Of a stretch of DNA of 64,000 nt, positions 1 to 9,103 are shown piece after piece. The stretch covers positions 62,001 to 126,000 of the forward strand of contig NZ_CP060093.1 of NCBI RefSeq assembly GCF_014217335.1, written 5' to 3'. The notes beneath the pieces are model-generated. The model ran no database searches, was not told the origin of the DNA, and saw only the letters and a list, made by a program, of their open reading frames with translations. The stretch is from Teredinibacter purpureus (GTDB lineage: Bacteria > Pseudomonadota > Gammaproteobacteria > Pseudomonadales > Cellvibrionaceae). Every line of letters begins with the position of its first letter. The first letter of the stretch is position 1. The position numbers and the translations under genes are program-made.

Positions 1-2
1 CG

Positions 3-653
3 ATACTATATTGGTTTTCGGTAAATATTATCAGTGCTTTATATGGGCGCCAATGTACGCGGTCGCTTGATGATGGAATGCCGATGGCTGCAGCGTGTCT
101 ATCCTCTCCTCGAGAAAAAAAACCATTAACAGAAGAACGAGTTTCGAGAGTTGCTTATCATGAGGCCGGCCACCTTCTAGCCACTCGGTATTTCAACAGA
201 AAACCTAATAAGCTGTCGGCACAGGTTAAGGTGTTTGAAGAACCTACTTTAGGTAGTGTTAGTTATGAATTCGACGATGATTTCATCTGTACAATACATG
301 CTCATGAAGCGGCAATGAAGGTTTCGTTAGCCGGGGCATTAGCTGAAGAAATTACCTATGGAGATTGCCAGGTTGGTACTCAAACAGATAATCAAAGATG
401 GGAGAGGCAAGCGAGAAATATGCTATCAGCATTTGTTAGTGATTATCATTGGTTTCATAGTGTCACGAATGAATATGAGGCTCGTGTAAATTCAAATACG
501 TTGGTTGAAATTAAAAAAAGCATAACGGCCGAGGTCAGTGAAATGCTCGCCGAGAATAAAAATCTTTTAGATGAGGCGGCAAAATACCTTGAAGTGAATG
601 GTGAATCCGACGGCGATGCACTCCATGACTTTGTGGCGCGAGTCGATATTTGA
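3..653 (+). CDS. Stand-alone M41 (FtsH-type) zinc protease domain, 5' end open
   Basis: The protein carries the M41 peptidase signature: an HEAGH zinc motif at residues 28-32 (counted from the ATG at base 78), followed by LAGALAEE and TQTDNQ, which correspond to the FtsH segment holding the third zinc ligand (here D104). From that ATG it is 191 aa, so it cannot include the AAA+ unfoldase of FtsH. The frame is open without a stop from base 3, so the true start may lie before the window and the ATG at 78 is only the first in-frame ATG seen. By family it would be a zinc-dependent endopeptidase; without its own ATPase it must use a partner or act on unfolded substrates. I see no transmembrane segment. 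Confidence 0.7.
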   Translation: MLYWFSVNIISALYGRQCTRSLDDGMPMAAACLSSPREKKPLTEERVSRVAYHEAGHLLATRYFNRKPNKLSAQVKVFEEPTLGSVSYEFDDDFICTIHAHEAAMKVSLAGALAEEITYGDCQVGTQTDNQRWERQARNMLSAFVSDYHWFHSVTNEYEARVNSNTLVEIKKSITAEVSEMLAENKNLLDEAAKYLEVNGESDGDALHDFVARVDI

Positions 654-903
654 TTGAAAGAAACGTGATTAATCTCTTCTTGAAGGTGCAGCGAATGCAA
701 GTGACTTTACCTATGAGTAATTTCTCGAGCAAGATTAATAAGTAGGGAAGTGTATTTGTGGAGTTATATTTGAGTAATCTTGAAGTCTGGATATCACAGC
801 CATTCTATTGGTCTACATGATTGTGAAAGTATGGCTTTTGAGGGTGCCAAAACAGCGTCTTTCAATAAGTAGGAAAGTCATTACATTAAATATCGATGAA
901 AAT
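654..903. other. Intergenic, nothing recognised
   Basis: This 250-bp stretch lies between the 3' ends of two convergent genes. I see no open frame with a credible start and no strong hairpin with a T-run. Confidence 0.4.
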
Positions 904-1860
904 TTAGCTTGATAATAACAATTCGGAAAGCATTTCAGTTTCGCTGTCGATATTTTTAGATAGTCGATCTATGGGATTCCATAGGGACGGGAAGCCGTTT
1001 TCAAAAGAATCAACAGGAAGTAAACCTAGTTTCATGTTAGTGATTGCATCTTGACTGTATGACGCCCCAATTAGTTGAATGGAGTCTTCCAAATGATTTA
1101 CAGCGATCAGTAGTGCTTGTAAGCACGTCCTAGCTTCTTTATTCGCCATAGAAAATATACCATTCAAATGAAACGTTTTAAATTTCATATGGGCGTCGAC
1201 TTGCCACTCATGAACCGTAAACAATAGAACGTCGAAAGGGTAGCTTTGACCTTCTATTTCCATTCCGTTGTCGCTTTCCGACGTTACCGCAAGTAAAGAT
1301 CGAGATAGAAGTTTGACACCCTTAAGCTCTAGAGGAGCTCGTAGTTTATTCCAAATTGGATATGCATAATCTCTTGAGTATATTGGCTCAACACCCGTTG
1401 CTGCGTCGGCCGTGCCTGAGAGCCAATCTGTACGAACACCAAAGATATCCGCTAATGCCTGCTTGACTGACGGAGAATAGCTCTCCAGGAGAATGTCATT
1501 ATTGGTCATCCCCCCCAAAGGAAAGCAGTTTCCTAAACTATCAATAATGTGTTTGGCGTGTATCTGGGGGATGCCATGAGCCTGAAAGAGATGTTTGAAC
1601 CGGTCAACCACTAACTCAAACTCTGTTTTAATCGGTGTACTCGTAGCCGCAGCAACTGCGTTGAGTGCAAGTGCCATCATGTCTTGCATGCTTAACCCGC
1701 CCAGTCTTTGTGCGTGATATTCATAGAAGTGGACAGCCCGGGCATCAGGCCTAATCGTAGTCGGCTTTGCCTCATCCGGATTTCCAGATTGCATCGGGGG
1801 TACAGGAACATTAAAAAGATTACCCACTAATTCGTTTAAGCTGATCTTCCGTCTGGCCAT
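904..1860 (-). CDS. Unknown 318-aa protein, possibly a regulator
   Basis: I do not recognise the family. The first 35 residues are basic and proline-rich. Residues 40-75 form a predicted helical segment with VHFYEYHAQRLGG. A segment near residue 135 (KQALADIFGVRTDWLSG) resembles the end of an XRE-type helix-turn-helix, so DNA binding is possible. No signal peptide or membrane segment is seen. It is divergent from recA with a 158-bp shared upstream region, which makes it a candidate regulator of that gene; this is inference from position. Confidence 0.5.
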   Translation of the reverse strand: MARRKISLNELVGNLFNVPVPPMQSGNPDEAKPTTIRPDARAVHFYEYHAQRLGGLSMQDMMALALNAVAAATSTPIKTEFELVVDRFKHLFQAHGIPQIHAKHIIDSLGNCFPLGGMTNNDILLESYSPSVKQALADIFGVRTDWLSGTADAATGVEPIYSRDYAYPIWNKLRAPLELKGVKLLSRSLLAVTSESDNGMEIEGQSYPFDVLLFTVHEWQVDAHMKFKTFHLNGIFSMANKEARTCLQALLIAVNHLEDSIQLIGASYSQDAITNMKLGLLPVDSFENGFPSLWNPIDRLSKNIDSETEMLSELLLSS

Positions 1861-2018
1861 GCTGACCTCTCTGAATATTTACATTTTTAAATAGTTAATA
1901 AATTCAATGCACTACGGTGGTTTCCATCGAATTTGACATGCTTTCTAGGTGATATACGTTAGTTACTTGGTTCAATACCATCTTAGCGGGAAACCGCATT
2001 ACACTGGAGAAGAAAGTT

Positions 2019-3062
2019 ATGAAAAGTGCAATTAGCCAAAACGATAATCGGTCCAAAGCCTTAGCGGCTGCTTTAGGTCAAATTGAGCGCCAGTTTGGAA
2101 AAGGATCAGTAATGAAAATGGGGGATCGATCGGCTTTAAACGTTGAAACCGTCTCCACTGGAGCGTTAGGTTTAGACGTCGCCCTAGGCGTGGGAGGACT
2201 TCCCTATGGACGAATTTGCGAAATCTATGGTCCTGAATCGTCCGGTAAAACCACATTAACTTTGAGCGTTATTGCAGAGGCGCAAAAAACTGGAAAGACA
2301 TGTGCATTTATTGATGCTGAGCACGCGTTAGATCCAATTTATGCAGAGAAATTAGGCGTAAATATTGACGATTTAATTATTTCTCAGCCCGATTGCGGAG
2401 AACAAGCACTGGAAATATGTGACATGCTTACTCGCTCGGGTGCTGTAGATGTTGTCATTATCGACTCTGTTGCAGCGCTTACACCGAAAGCAGAAATTGA
2501 AGGGGATATGGGTGATCACCACGTTGGTCTTCAAGCACGTTTAATGTCTCAGGCATTGAGAAAATTAACAGGGAATGTTAAAAACGCCAATTGTTTAGTA
2601 ATATTTATCAACCAAATTCGAATGAAAATTGGTGTAATGTTTGGTAATCCGGAAACTACCACGGGGGGGAACAGCTTAAAATTCTACGCTTCAGTAAGAT
2701 TGGATATTCGTCGGACCGGTGCGGTTAAGGAGGGAGACGATACCATAGGTAATGAGACAAGAGTGAAAGTTGTAAAAAATAAGGTTGCTCCCCCATTTAA
2801 GCAGGCGGAATTCCAGATTATTTATAATAAAGGAATAAATAGTGAAGCAGAAATAGTAGATTTTGCTGTGAAAGATGGGATCATTGATAAATCCGGTGCC
2901 TGGTACTCATATAAAGGAGATAAGATTGGTCAAGGAAAGGCAAACGTATGTGGTTTTCTTATTGATAATCCCGAGACTAGGGCGGAAATTGAAACGGCAA
3001 TACGTGAAAAATATCTCCCATCAAAATCCAGTAAACAAGATCAGAGTCAACTGCCTCACTAA
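2019..3062 (+). CDS. recA: Accessory RecA recombinase
   Basis: RecA forms ATP-dependent filaments on single-stranded DNA for strand exchange and for SOS co-protease activity. The core is complete over 347 aa: Walker A GPESSGKT at 71-78, Walker [11 protein letters not shown], and the loop-2 region with [18 protein letters not shown]. Unlike the usual chromosomal enzyme it ends in a polar, non-acidic tail ([12 protein letters not shown]); the acidic tail normally restrains RecA loading. No recX, cinA or alaS neighbour is present, and no clear LexA box (CTG-N10-CAG) is visible upstream. This suggests an element-borne second copy. GGAGAAGAAAG precedes the ATG. Confidence 0.95.
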   Translation: MKSAISQNDNRSKALAAALGQIERQFGKGSVMKMGDRSALNVETVSTGALGLDVALGVGGLPYGRICEIYGPESSGKTTLTLSVIAEAQKTGKTCAFIDAEHALDPIYAEKLGVNIDDLIISQPDCGEQALEICDMLTRSGAVDVVIIDSVAALTPKAEIEGDMGDHHVGLQARLMSQALRKLTGNVKNANCLVIFINQIRMKIGVMFGNPETTTGGNSLKFYASVRLDIRRTGAVKEGDDTIGNETRVKVVKNKVAPPFKQAEFQIIYNKGINSEAEIVDFAVKDGIIDKSGAWYSYKGDKIGQGKANVCGFLIDNPETRAEIETAIREKYLPSKSSKQDQSQLPH

Positions 3063-3066
3063 GATT

Positions 3067-3123
3067 GTTTCTCGCTTGTTGTTACCTAAAGTTCAACAGC
3101 AAGCGAGAACGATATGTTTTTTA
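3067..3123 (+). terminator. Terminator of recA
   Basis: The stem TTCTCGCTTG / CAAGCGAGAA (extended by GTT/AAC pairs) is followed by a run of six T starting at about 3117. It lies directly after the recA stop codon. Confidence 0.75.
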
Positions 3124-3146
3124 AATGGCTATCATTTTTGACGAAA

Positions 3147-3398
3147 TTATTTACCAATTATTAATTTTTCGAAACCGCAATCTTTGCAGGTTTTATTAAA
3201 GGAATCTAAAATACTTTCACCTCCATGGTCTGTTACGTATTTATCTGCAGACCTAAAGTATGAAGTGAATCCACGTTTCTCTTCTAATGTAAGTCTAGTG
3301 TGAAAAATCACGTCCCAATAGCCAGCCCTAAGCTCACAAAGTTGGTTCTGAATTTCTTTGACATTGTCTGATACGCCTGGGTAAATTGGTTTGGTCAT
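3147..3398 (-). CDS. Small unknown protein (83 aa)
   Basis: A soluble, charged protein with CKDCGF near its C-terminus; family not recognised. A TTG at 3404 could extend it by two codons, but GGAAG lies 10 bases before the ATG at 3398, which I prefer. Confidence 0.5.
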   Translation of the reverse strand: MTKPIYPGVSDNVKEIQNQLCELRAGYWDVIFHTRLTLEEKRGFTSYFRSADKYVTDHGGESILDSFNKTCKDCGFEKLIIGK

Positions 3399-3449
3399 GT
3401 CCAATTAGCTTCCAAAAAAAATTATCTATCAAATTATTCGGTTTTAGAT

Positions 3450-3827
3450 CTAAGGCCTGTAAATTGTTAGAACTATAACAAAAGCCGTAACAAGGCCTGC
3501 CTGAAAACCCATTGCGTAACGTCTAGCGCAGAAAGCCCCCGTGGAGATACAAGCTCCTATCCAACAAACGATGGTAAATAGCTTTCCATAAAAATTATGG
3601 TTTCCATCTTTCATTACGTTGCCGTTAGTAAATGCGCTAAACCCGTAAACAATTACACCAGCAAAAAGTACAAAGGCGATGAGATATAAAAGAATGGCCA
3701 CCAGGTACCGCCGCTCTTTTGTTTCTAAAAACATACCAAGGAGTGTGCCTTGCAACGCTTTTCGAGCTGGCGATATTGGAGTGTTATCGTCGTTGTCTTC
3801 AAGCTGGTCGAACGGATCGTTTTCCAC
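3450..3827 (-). CDS. Inner-membrane protein (125 aa), unknown
   Basis: An acidic soluble N-terminus of about 35 residues precedes three hydrophobic segments (about residues 40-65, 83-100 and 105-123) predicted to span the membrane. No catalytic motif is visible. It lies 30 bp downstream of the helicase gene on the same strand and may be co-transcribed. Confidence 0.6.
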   Translation of the reverse strand: MENDPFDQLEDNDDNTPISPARKALQGTLLGMFLETKERRYLVAILLYLIAFVLFAGVIVYGFSAFTNGNVMKDGNHNFYGKLFTIVCWIGACISTGAFCARRYAMGFQAGLVTAFVIVLTIYRP

Positions 3828-3857
3828 TGTATTCTATCCTCTGCTTAATAGTTTGTA

Positions 3858-5969
3858 TTATGATGTCTTAGTGATTCTAAATTGGGCTCCGACCCGTGTT
3901 AAATACTTATTAATAACTGTAGGATCGCTAGCCGTTTCAATATCGCAATATGGCGTCGACGAATAAAGGGTTTGCCCAAGCTCAATACTTAGTCTTAGAT
4001 TTGCCTCATAGATAAATCGACTGGCTCGTTTGTTATTGCCATGCAGTCCAACAGGAACGGCGGAGGTACGTAACTGAAACGCAGAAGCTAAATGCTCGTC
4101 AGGCGGCACGACAAGAACTAACTTTTCAATCGCGCGAGTCATCCCAACATAGAATAATCTACGCTCAGATTGAATGTCGACACTGCCGTCGTCACGAATA
4201 TATGGAAAATATCCTTCGGCGAGCCGAGGTAACAATACGACTGGCCACTCAAGACCTTTAGACCGATGCACGCTAGTAATTAGCACTGTATTTCTATTTT
4301 CGCTTCTTGATTTTTGCTCAGATCTAAGGGATTCGATTAGATCAATTAACACTAATGTAGTAACACTCTTTGATTCGCAAAAGTCGATATAAGCATCTAT
4401 CGCTGCGACGACTACCTCAGCGTCTTCTGCGTTGAGAGACATCTCTTGTATGCATTTTCTACATTCCGTCATCTCCAAATATGTCGTTAATGCATCTTGA
4501 GCCGTCCAATCATTTCGGATCATCAATGTGTGTATTGCATCAGCCTTTCTATTTAATCTGGAGCTCATAAAAGTTGGCAATTCTGCAACTGCATTGGCGA
4601 CGATTTCAATAATGTTATTTGGAGATTGAGATATCGCTTCTACGATTTGTTTTGTATTAGAGAGCGAGATTCCTGGATGCGGTAGTAAAAATATTCCAGT
4701 TAGCGCTTCTATTACATAATCCTTGGGCCGAGTAAATAGGGTGTTAGCGGCAAGACGAAGCAGGTTGGTAAGGGCAGATACTTCCTGCAGGTCGAAGACA
4801 GGAAGTCGACCCTCTAGCCGGTAAGGAATACCCGCACGCATCAATGCGAGTTCGATAGGTGGCGTCATAGAAAATAGACGTACAAGTATGGCGAAATCGG
4901 ATAGAGGTCTTTTCCGATCTAACTCATCTTGAATACTTTTAATAAGCGCTGTTTGAGGTATTGGCCCGCTTTTAACATTTGGTTCGGTATGGAGTTCAAT
5001 GGATGACTTTGGAGTCGTGCTAGATGATATACAAAGCTTTTCCACTTTATTGGTATTGTTTGCTACCACATTGTTTGAGGCAATCGAAATTGTGTGCCCA
5101 TATCGAAACGTTTCAGAAAGGGTATACACCGCGGGTTCTAAAAAATCGTTATCAAATTTATCTATTAAGTATTCCGGTCGGCTGCCACGGAAACTATAGA
5201 GCGTTTGCGAGTCATCGCCTACTGCGGTGACGTAAGCGCTCTCTCCAGCTAGAAGCTTTATAAGCTCTTGAGATATGTCATTGATATCCTGATATTCATC
5301 AATAACTATTTGCTTAAGTCTGTTCGAAACAAAGGCCCTTGCATCCGGAGAATTAGAGATTATTTTAACTGGATCGTAGATTAGATCTGAGAAAAAACGT
5401 TCTTTCCTCTCAATACGTAGCTTTTCAAAATTGCTGTACCCAGAAATAAATGGACTTAACTTGGTGTCTATCTTTGCTTTATCGAATACGGCTTCAGGAT
5501 CTGTTAGGCCAGATTTTACTAAATCAATATAAGAGATAAACGCTTCAATAATATTCGGCCTATTCGGGTTACAAATACCGTTTTGGATCGTCCCCACAGA
5601 CATTTTTAATGCTTGTTTAGCGAGTAGGGCTTGACCGGACGCGGATGTATTGAGATTGAATTTGGGAAGATACCCTTTTTTTGATAATGATTCGCATAAG
5701 CGAAACCCTAGGGAGTGGTAGGTTCTGGTCTGTGGTAGGCGCCGTCTTGGGGTAAGCTCTTTCATTTTTAGCTCGAATTCGAGCTGCGCTGATTTATTGA
5801 ACATTAGCACCATGATCTCCTGAGCGTGAATTCCGGCTTCTAGCAAGAAGGAGACTCGTCTACGCATCGTCCAGCTCTTCCCTGATCCGGCTACAGCAAT
5901 AACCTTAATATGGGTATCCAGAGGAGCTTGAATTACCGTGATCTGTTCGGATGTTGCTTGCTCATTCAT
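3858..5969 (-). CDS. UvrD/Rep-family superfamily I DNA helicase
   Basis: A 703-aa 3'-5' helicase with all core motifs in order: Walker A AGSGKS at 27-32, motif Ia around FNKSAQLEFE, DEYQDIN (motif II), GDDSQTLYSFRGS (motif III), SETFRYG (IV), TSVHRSKGLEWPVV (V) and LFYVGMTRA (VI). It is close in size to UvrD and Rep. It likely acts in repair or replication restart. Its start lies directly beside three tandem 10-bp repeats, which may regulate it. No nuclease domain is seen at the C-terminus. Confidence 0.9.
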   Translation of the reverse strand: MNEQATSEQITVIQAPLDTHIKVIAVAGSGKSWTMRRRVSFLLEAGIHAQEIMVLMFNKSAQLEFELKMKELTPRRRLPQTRTYHSLGFRLCESLSKKGYLPKFNLNTSASGQALLAKQALKMSVGTIQNGICNPNRPNIIEAFISYIDLVKSGLTDPEAVFDKAKIDTKLSPFISGYSNFEKLRIERKERFFSDLIYDPVKIISNSPDARAFVSNRLKQIVIDEYQDINDISQELIKLLAGESAYVTAVGDDSQTLYSFRGSRPEYLIDKFDNDFLEPAVYTLSETFRYGHTISIASNNVVANNTNKVEKLCISSSTTPKSSIELHTEPNVKSGPIPQTALIKSIQDELDRKRPLSDFAILVRLFSMTPPIELALMRAGIPYRLEGRLPVFDLQEVSALTNLLRLAANTLFTRPKDYVIEALTGIFLLPHPGISLSNTKQIVEAISQSPNNIIEIVANAVAELPTFMSSRLNRKADAIHTLMIRNDWTAQDALTTYLEMTECRKCIQEMSLNAEDAEVVVAAIDAYIDFCESKSVTTLVLIDLIESLRSEQKSRSENRNTVLITSVHRSKGLEWPVVLLPRLAEGYFPYIRDDGSVDIQSERRLFYVGMTRAIEKLVLVVPPDEHLASAFQLRTSAVPVGLHGNNKRASRFIYEANLRLSIELGQTLYSSTPYCDIETASDPTVINKYLTRVGAQFRITKTS

Positions 5970-5970
5970 G

Positions 5971-6000
5971 GAGTTACCGGGAGTTACCGGGAGTTACCGG
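5971..6000. repeat. Three tandem 10-bp repeats at the helicase start
   Basis: GAGTTACCGG is repeated three times without spacers, ending one base before the helicase start codon. On the gene strand the unit is CCGGTAACTC. It occupies the place of the ribosome binding site, so it could be an operator, or a repeat whose copy number changes translation. Confidence 0.7.
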
Positions 6001-6146
6001 GGCGCTGGGTATGTGTTGCTACGATGCAATAGCCACCTGTTGTCGGTAAAGTAAAAACTGCACTTTTTAAAACAAATGTGCTGAAAACAGTGATGGTTAT
6101 ATGGGAAGGTATGCGGTGTAACGAATTCTATTGATAGGAGGCAAAA

Positions 6147-6566
6147 TTGAGTTGGTCAGCACTAAAGGTTAGTCATCCTCTAAAAAAATGGGTAGCTTGG
6201 TCAATGCTGTTTGCACTGCTCGGAATACTGCTGATATTTTTCGGCTTGAACGCCAAGGTGGTAAATCAAGGGGTTGTAATCTCTCCTGGCCCGATGTTTC
6301 TCCTAGGGCTAGCTATGTACGTTTTCTGGTCTGCGGCCTTCCTGTACTTGAAACTTTCACCTAGGATCAGGCGGATTCCTGCAGGTTCAGTGAATATCGA
6401 GCGACTATCCAATTTTGCAAAAACGTATCCACAAATATCGAAGGAGTATCGACTTGAGACGTATTGCAACGGCAATACAACGTATGGCGAAATTCAAATT
6501 ATTCAGAAAAAAGCAAACAAGAGTCTTGTTCAGCTCGCCTCAAGATCAGTTATGAGAAGAAGGTAA
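6147..6566 (+). CDS. Membrane protein (139 aa), unknown, TTG start
   Basis: Two hydrophobic segments (about 18-35 and 48-68) are followed by a basic cytoplasmic tail. The start is TTG at 6147, decided by a perfect AGGAGG at 6137-6142. It is the first gene of a tight three-gene run (3-bp gap to the next). Function unknown. Confidence 0.6.
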   Translation: MSWSALKVSHPLKKWVAWSMLFALLGILLIFFGLNAKVVNQGVVISPGPMFLLGLAMYVFWSAAFLYLKLSPRIRRIPAGSVNIERLSNFAKTYPQISKEYRLETYCNGNTTYGEIQIIQKKANKSLVQLASRSVMRRR

Positions 6567-6569
6567 CAT

Positions 6570-7100
6570 ATGAATACAATATTTCCTTACCAGGTCTATC
6601 ATCTTGACCATAAACGCCTTATTCAGCTAGAGCGTGGATTGGTCAATCAAACAACGGATTCTGCTGGAGCTGCTGCTGTTTCGGCCTATAAATCATTAAT
6701 GAGCAATAGGCCAAGATATGACCCCACAATAAGAGAGCACTTTGGCTCCAGAGATCGGTCTTTTCAGGAAGCTGTGAATGACGTAACCCGCGACGAATCA
6801 AAGATGAATGCAGAAAAATTGGCGCGGAAGATCGCTAGCTGCAAAGACTTGATAGAGATGGGTTTTTATCAAAAGGTTGCAGATGTAATTGCAGATACTG
6901 CACAGCTTGCTGTTGATGCCACTACTAGCATTAATTCTAGATGGATGATCGTCCACTCCAAGAAAGTTGTACCGACTGAGTATGCTCTAAGGTCTACAGA
7001 TTCTTATGACCTAATTCAACGATTTGATGAATGGTTTTTAAAGATGCCGTTGGGCTTTGTTGATCTTCAGGAGAAAGACTATGCGACTAAGCTTGTTTGA
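6570..7100 (+). CDS. Unknown protein (176 aa)
   Basis: A soluble, mostly helical, charged protein that I cannot assign. It begins 3 bp after the preceding membrane protein and its last 20 bases overlap the next gene, so the three are probably translated together. Confidence 0.55.
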   Translation: MNTIFPYQVYHLDHKRLIQLERGLVNQTTDSAGAAAVSAYKSLMSNRPRYDPTIREHFGSRDRSFQEAVNDVTRDESKMNAEKLARKIASCKDLIEMGFYQKVADVIADTAQLAVDATTSINSRWMIVHSKKVVPTEYALRSTDSYDLIQRFDEWFLKMPLGFVDLQEKDYATKLV

Positions 7101-7911
7101 AGATAGTGAGAACGTATATCAGGCCAAAGCGGCAGATTTTGAAAGGGCGGTTGAGAGCAAGCAGATCGAAAAGGTTGTTCTAAAAGGTTATCGTGATCGT
7201 GGTTTCTTTGTGCGTGGTAAATTTTCCAGTAAAGCGACAGATTTAACTTGCGTCTTAGTAAACTCTCGTTCTGAGGTCATGTACATCAAAGACCCAGATC
7301 GGGCTCACGATATACTGTATGATATGGGTATCGAAGACTTTGAAATTGACACATCAGAATGGGATATGGAATCAGCATTTAATCCACATAAAGTTTCTCA
7401 GGAGAGCCGGCAACGAAAGAAAAGGCGTGAGGACGCGTTGCGTTTTAGGCCAGTTTTTCTTGATAAGTACCGGTATGCCTATAATCACATTCAGATAGAG
7501 CAACGCATTCAGAAGCTCGTGGCTTATGCTGTTGAAAGTGGTTGGTTAGAGCAGGTAAAAGACGTTCCAAAGAGAAAGTTTTTTATGTGGAGCGAAAGCA
7601 GAGATCTGCCGGACCATAAAAAAGTGCCCACATGGGCGATGAAAGCCGCGGTTGCGTTAACGGTAGACTGCGGGCAATACCCGCGGAATGACATTGAAAT
7701 GGCATCCTTTGCCAGCTTATGGTTCTCTATTCATGGGCCGTTCGAAACGACTGCTGAGGCTTATAACAGCCTTCCGTGCGGCTTTGTGGATACCGTTATG
7801 GAAGCTGGCGTGAGTAGGACTTGGATCGATACGGTGCTAAATGATGAGGTTCTACACGTGAGAAGCGTCAAGCGAGCGGAAGAAGAGTATCAGGCCTCAA
7901 AGACACCCTAG
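7081..7911 (+). CDS. Unknown protein (276 aa)
   Basis: Family not recognised. The central part is very basic (ESRQRKKRREDALRFRP), which could suit nucleic-acid contact. An ATG at 7057 is in frame, but the ATG at 7081 has AGGAG at a good distance (7069), so I take that start. It overlaps the upstream gene by 20 bp and meets the kfrA-like gene tail to tail with a 4-bp overlap. Confidence 0.55.
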   Translation: MRLSLFEDSENVYQAKAADFERAVESKQIEKVVLKGYRDRGFFVRGKFSSKATDLTCVLVNSRSEVMYIKDPDRAHDILYDMGIEDFEIDTSEWDMESAFNPHKVSQESRQRKKRREDALRFRPVFLDKYRYAYNHIQIEQRIQKLVAYAVESGWLEQVKDVPKRKFFMWSESRDLPDHKKVPTWAMKAAVALTVDCGQYPRNDIEMASFASLWFSIHGPFETTAEAYNSLPCGFVDTVMEAGVSRTWIDTVLNDEVLHVRSVKRAEEEYQASKTP

Positions 7912-7929
7912 CTTTTAGAGGCTTTTTTT
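7894..7929 (+). terminator. Terminator between convergent genes
   Basis: The stem GCCTC-A-AAG / CTTTTA-GAGGC is followed by seven T on the plus strand. It lies across the overlapping ends of the plus-strand operon and the kfrA-like gene. Confidence 0.6.
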
Positions 7930-8519
7930 GTAGCAGCGGAGCGAGCAACGGTGAGCAGCTCCTTCTGAAGCATTGATAATTGTTCTTTGAGGCTTTTTTC
8001 ATTTTCTTGTGCATTTTCAAGCTTTGTCAGTGCCTTTTCTTTATCCAGTTCATGCTTATGAGCTTGCTTTTCAAGGTTGCGGCAGTCACTTTCCGTTTGC
8101 GATAGTTTGATTTTCTGGCTATCGAGCTCAGCAGCCGTCTTGTTGAGACGCTCTTCAAGTTCTGACATGGAAGTTAGGCATTGTTTAAGCTCTTCTTCAA
8201 GCTCTAGGGTTCTTGTCGTAGCTTTCTTTTCGGCCTCTTCTATACGTTTGTTGGCATCTTCGTTCAAATGACTCCAGATTTGCGTAACTAAACGCAGGCC
8301 CACGGACTTAAGCTCAGGCGGCATCTCGATAGCATCTTGGTCTTCCTTTTTCCGGTTGTCGCGCCACATGCGCATTGCAAAGCTGATATCGGAAATTGAG
8401 CCACCCCCAGCCTTCTCCCTAACCTCGTCATTTGTAGGGGCTTCATTCCCATCGGCGACTATAGCGTCTGCGGCTTCATGGATCTTTTTGATCTTGTCTT
8501 CAGATGGTTTTCGGCTCAT
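7908..8519 (-). CDS. KfrA-like DNA-binding coiled-coil protein
   Basis: The N-terminal third matches the KfrA_N type: helices with TNDEVREKAGGGSISDISFAMRMWRDNRK, a DNA-binding fold common on plasmids and integrative elements. Residues 95-190 are a long coiled coil rich in E, K, L and Q, and the C-terminus is basic (ATKKASKS). Such proteins bind their own promoter and can form DNA-organising assemblies linked to partition. The ATG at 8519 (MSRKPSEDK) is preferred over an upstream one at 8582 because the conserved domain begins there. An inverted repeat sits just upstream. Confidence 0.7.
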   Translation of the reverse strand: MSRKPSEDKIKKIHEAADAIVADGNEAPTNDEVREKAGGGSISDISFAMRMWRDNRKKEDQDAIEMPPELKSVGLRLVTQIWSHLNEDANKRIEEAEKKATTRTLELEEELKQCLTSMSELEERLNKTAAELDSQKIKLSQTESDCRNLEKQAHKHELDKEKALTKLENAQENEKSLKEQLSMLQKELLTVARSAATKKASKS

Positions 8520-8534
8520 TTCATAGTCGTCCTG

Positions 8535-8564
8535 TATGGTAGGGTTGGTACGAATAATACCATA
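8535..8564. promoter_or_regulatory. Inverted repeat upstream of kfrA-like gene
   Basis: TATGGTA (8535-8541) and TACCATA (8558-8564) are inverted with 16 bp between them, and a further GGTA lies between the arms. The position 15-45 bp before the start suits an autoregulatory operator, as known for KfrA. Confidence 0.4.
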
Positions 8565-8642
8565 AAAACTTAAAGTGAGCATTTTCCCTGGTTAATTTTA
8601 AACGATTTTACCAATCACTAATAAGTACAAGATGTGTACAAG

Positions 8643-9005
8643 TTAATCATTGTAAGTCTTTGGCAGATCAAGGGAATCTAGAGCTTTTTGGGTCAACCTA
8701 TCAATATCGGACTTTGCTCTGGCAACTAATAGATTTAAGTACTGGGGGAACCACTCATCAAAGGTGACGGTTATACATGACCCTTTTCGCAGGTCAATCA
8801 TTGAGCCACCTATATCTACCATACCTCCCTCCGTATGGCAGAAAGGATCACCTCTATCCGACAGAAGGAACCACTCCATAAACTCCTCGAGGGAGCAGTT
8901 AACCGCTTCGAGCTTCACAACGGTGCATTGTGGTCCTGTAAAAAAAGAGTCCGGGTCGTCGCATGGCTCTTGGTTAGACACATTAAGGATTTTTGCCGTA
9001 CGCAT
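8643..9005 (-). CDS. Unknown protein (120 aa)
   Basis: A soluble acidic protein with several Cys (EPCDDPD, QCTVV, NCSLEE); no family recognised. It lies upstream of the kfrA-like gene on the same strand, with 123 bp between them containing a doubled TGTACAAG-like motif. Confidence 0.5.
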   Translation of the reverse strand: MRTAKILNVSNQEPCDDPDSFFTGPQCTVVKLEAVNCSLEEFMEWFLLSDRGDPFCHTEGGMVDIGGSMIDLRKGSCITVTFDEWFPQYLNLLVARAKSDIDRLTQKALDSLDLPKTYND

Positions 9006-9103
9006 ATTTAGCGATTCTCGATGTTAAAGGTGGTAGAAATATAGCTATCGTTCAGCGCGCGAAGCGCCAATCTCCACGGAATATCAATTTGCGTTAAAAT
9101 AGT

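Noticed and set aside
1861..2018. SOS (LexA) box for recA
   Set aside because: No CTG-N10-CAG site is visible; the only dyad is a 4-bp GCGG/CCGC stem.
8077..8271. Serine-rich plus-strand frame inside the kfrA-like gene
   Set aside because: It is the antisense shadow of the coiled coil.
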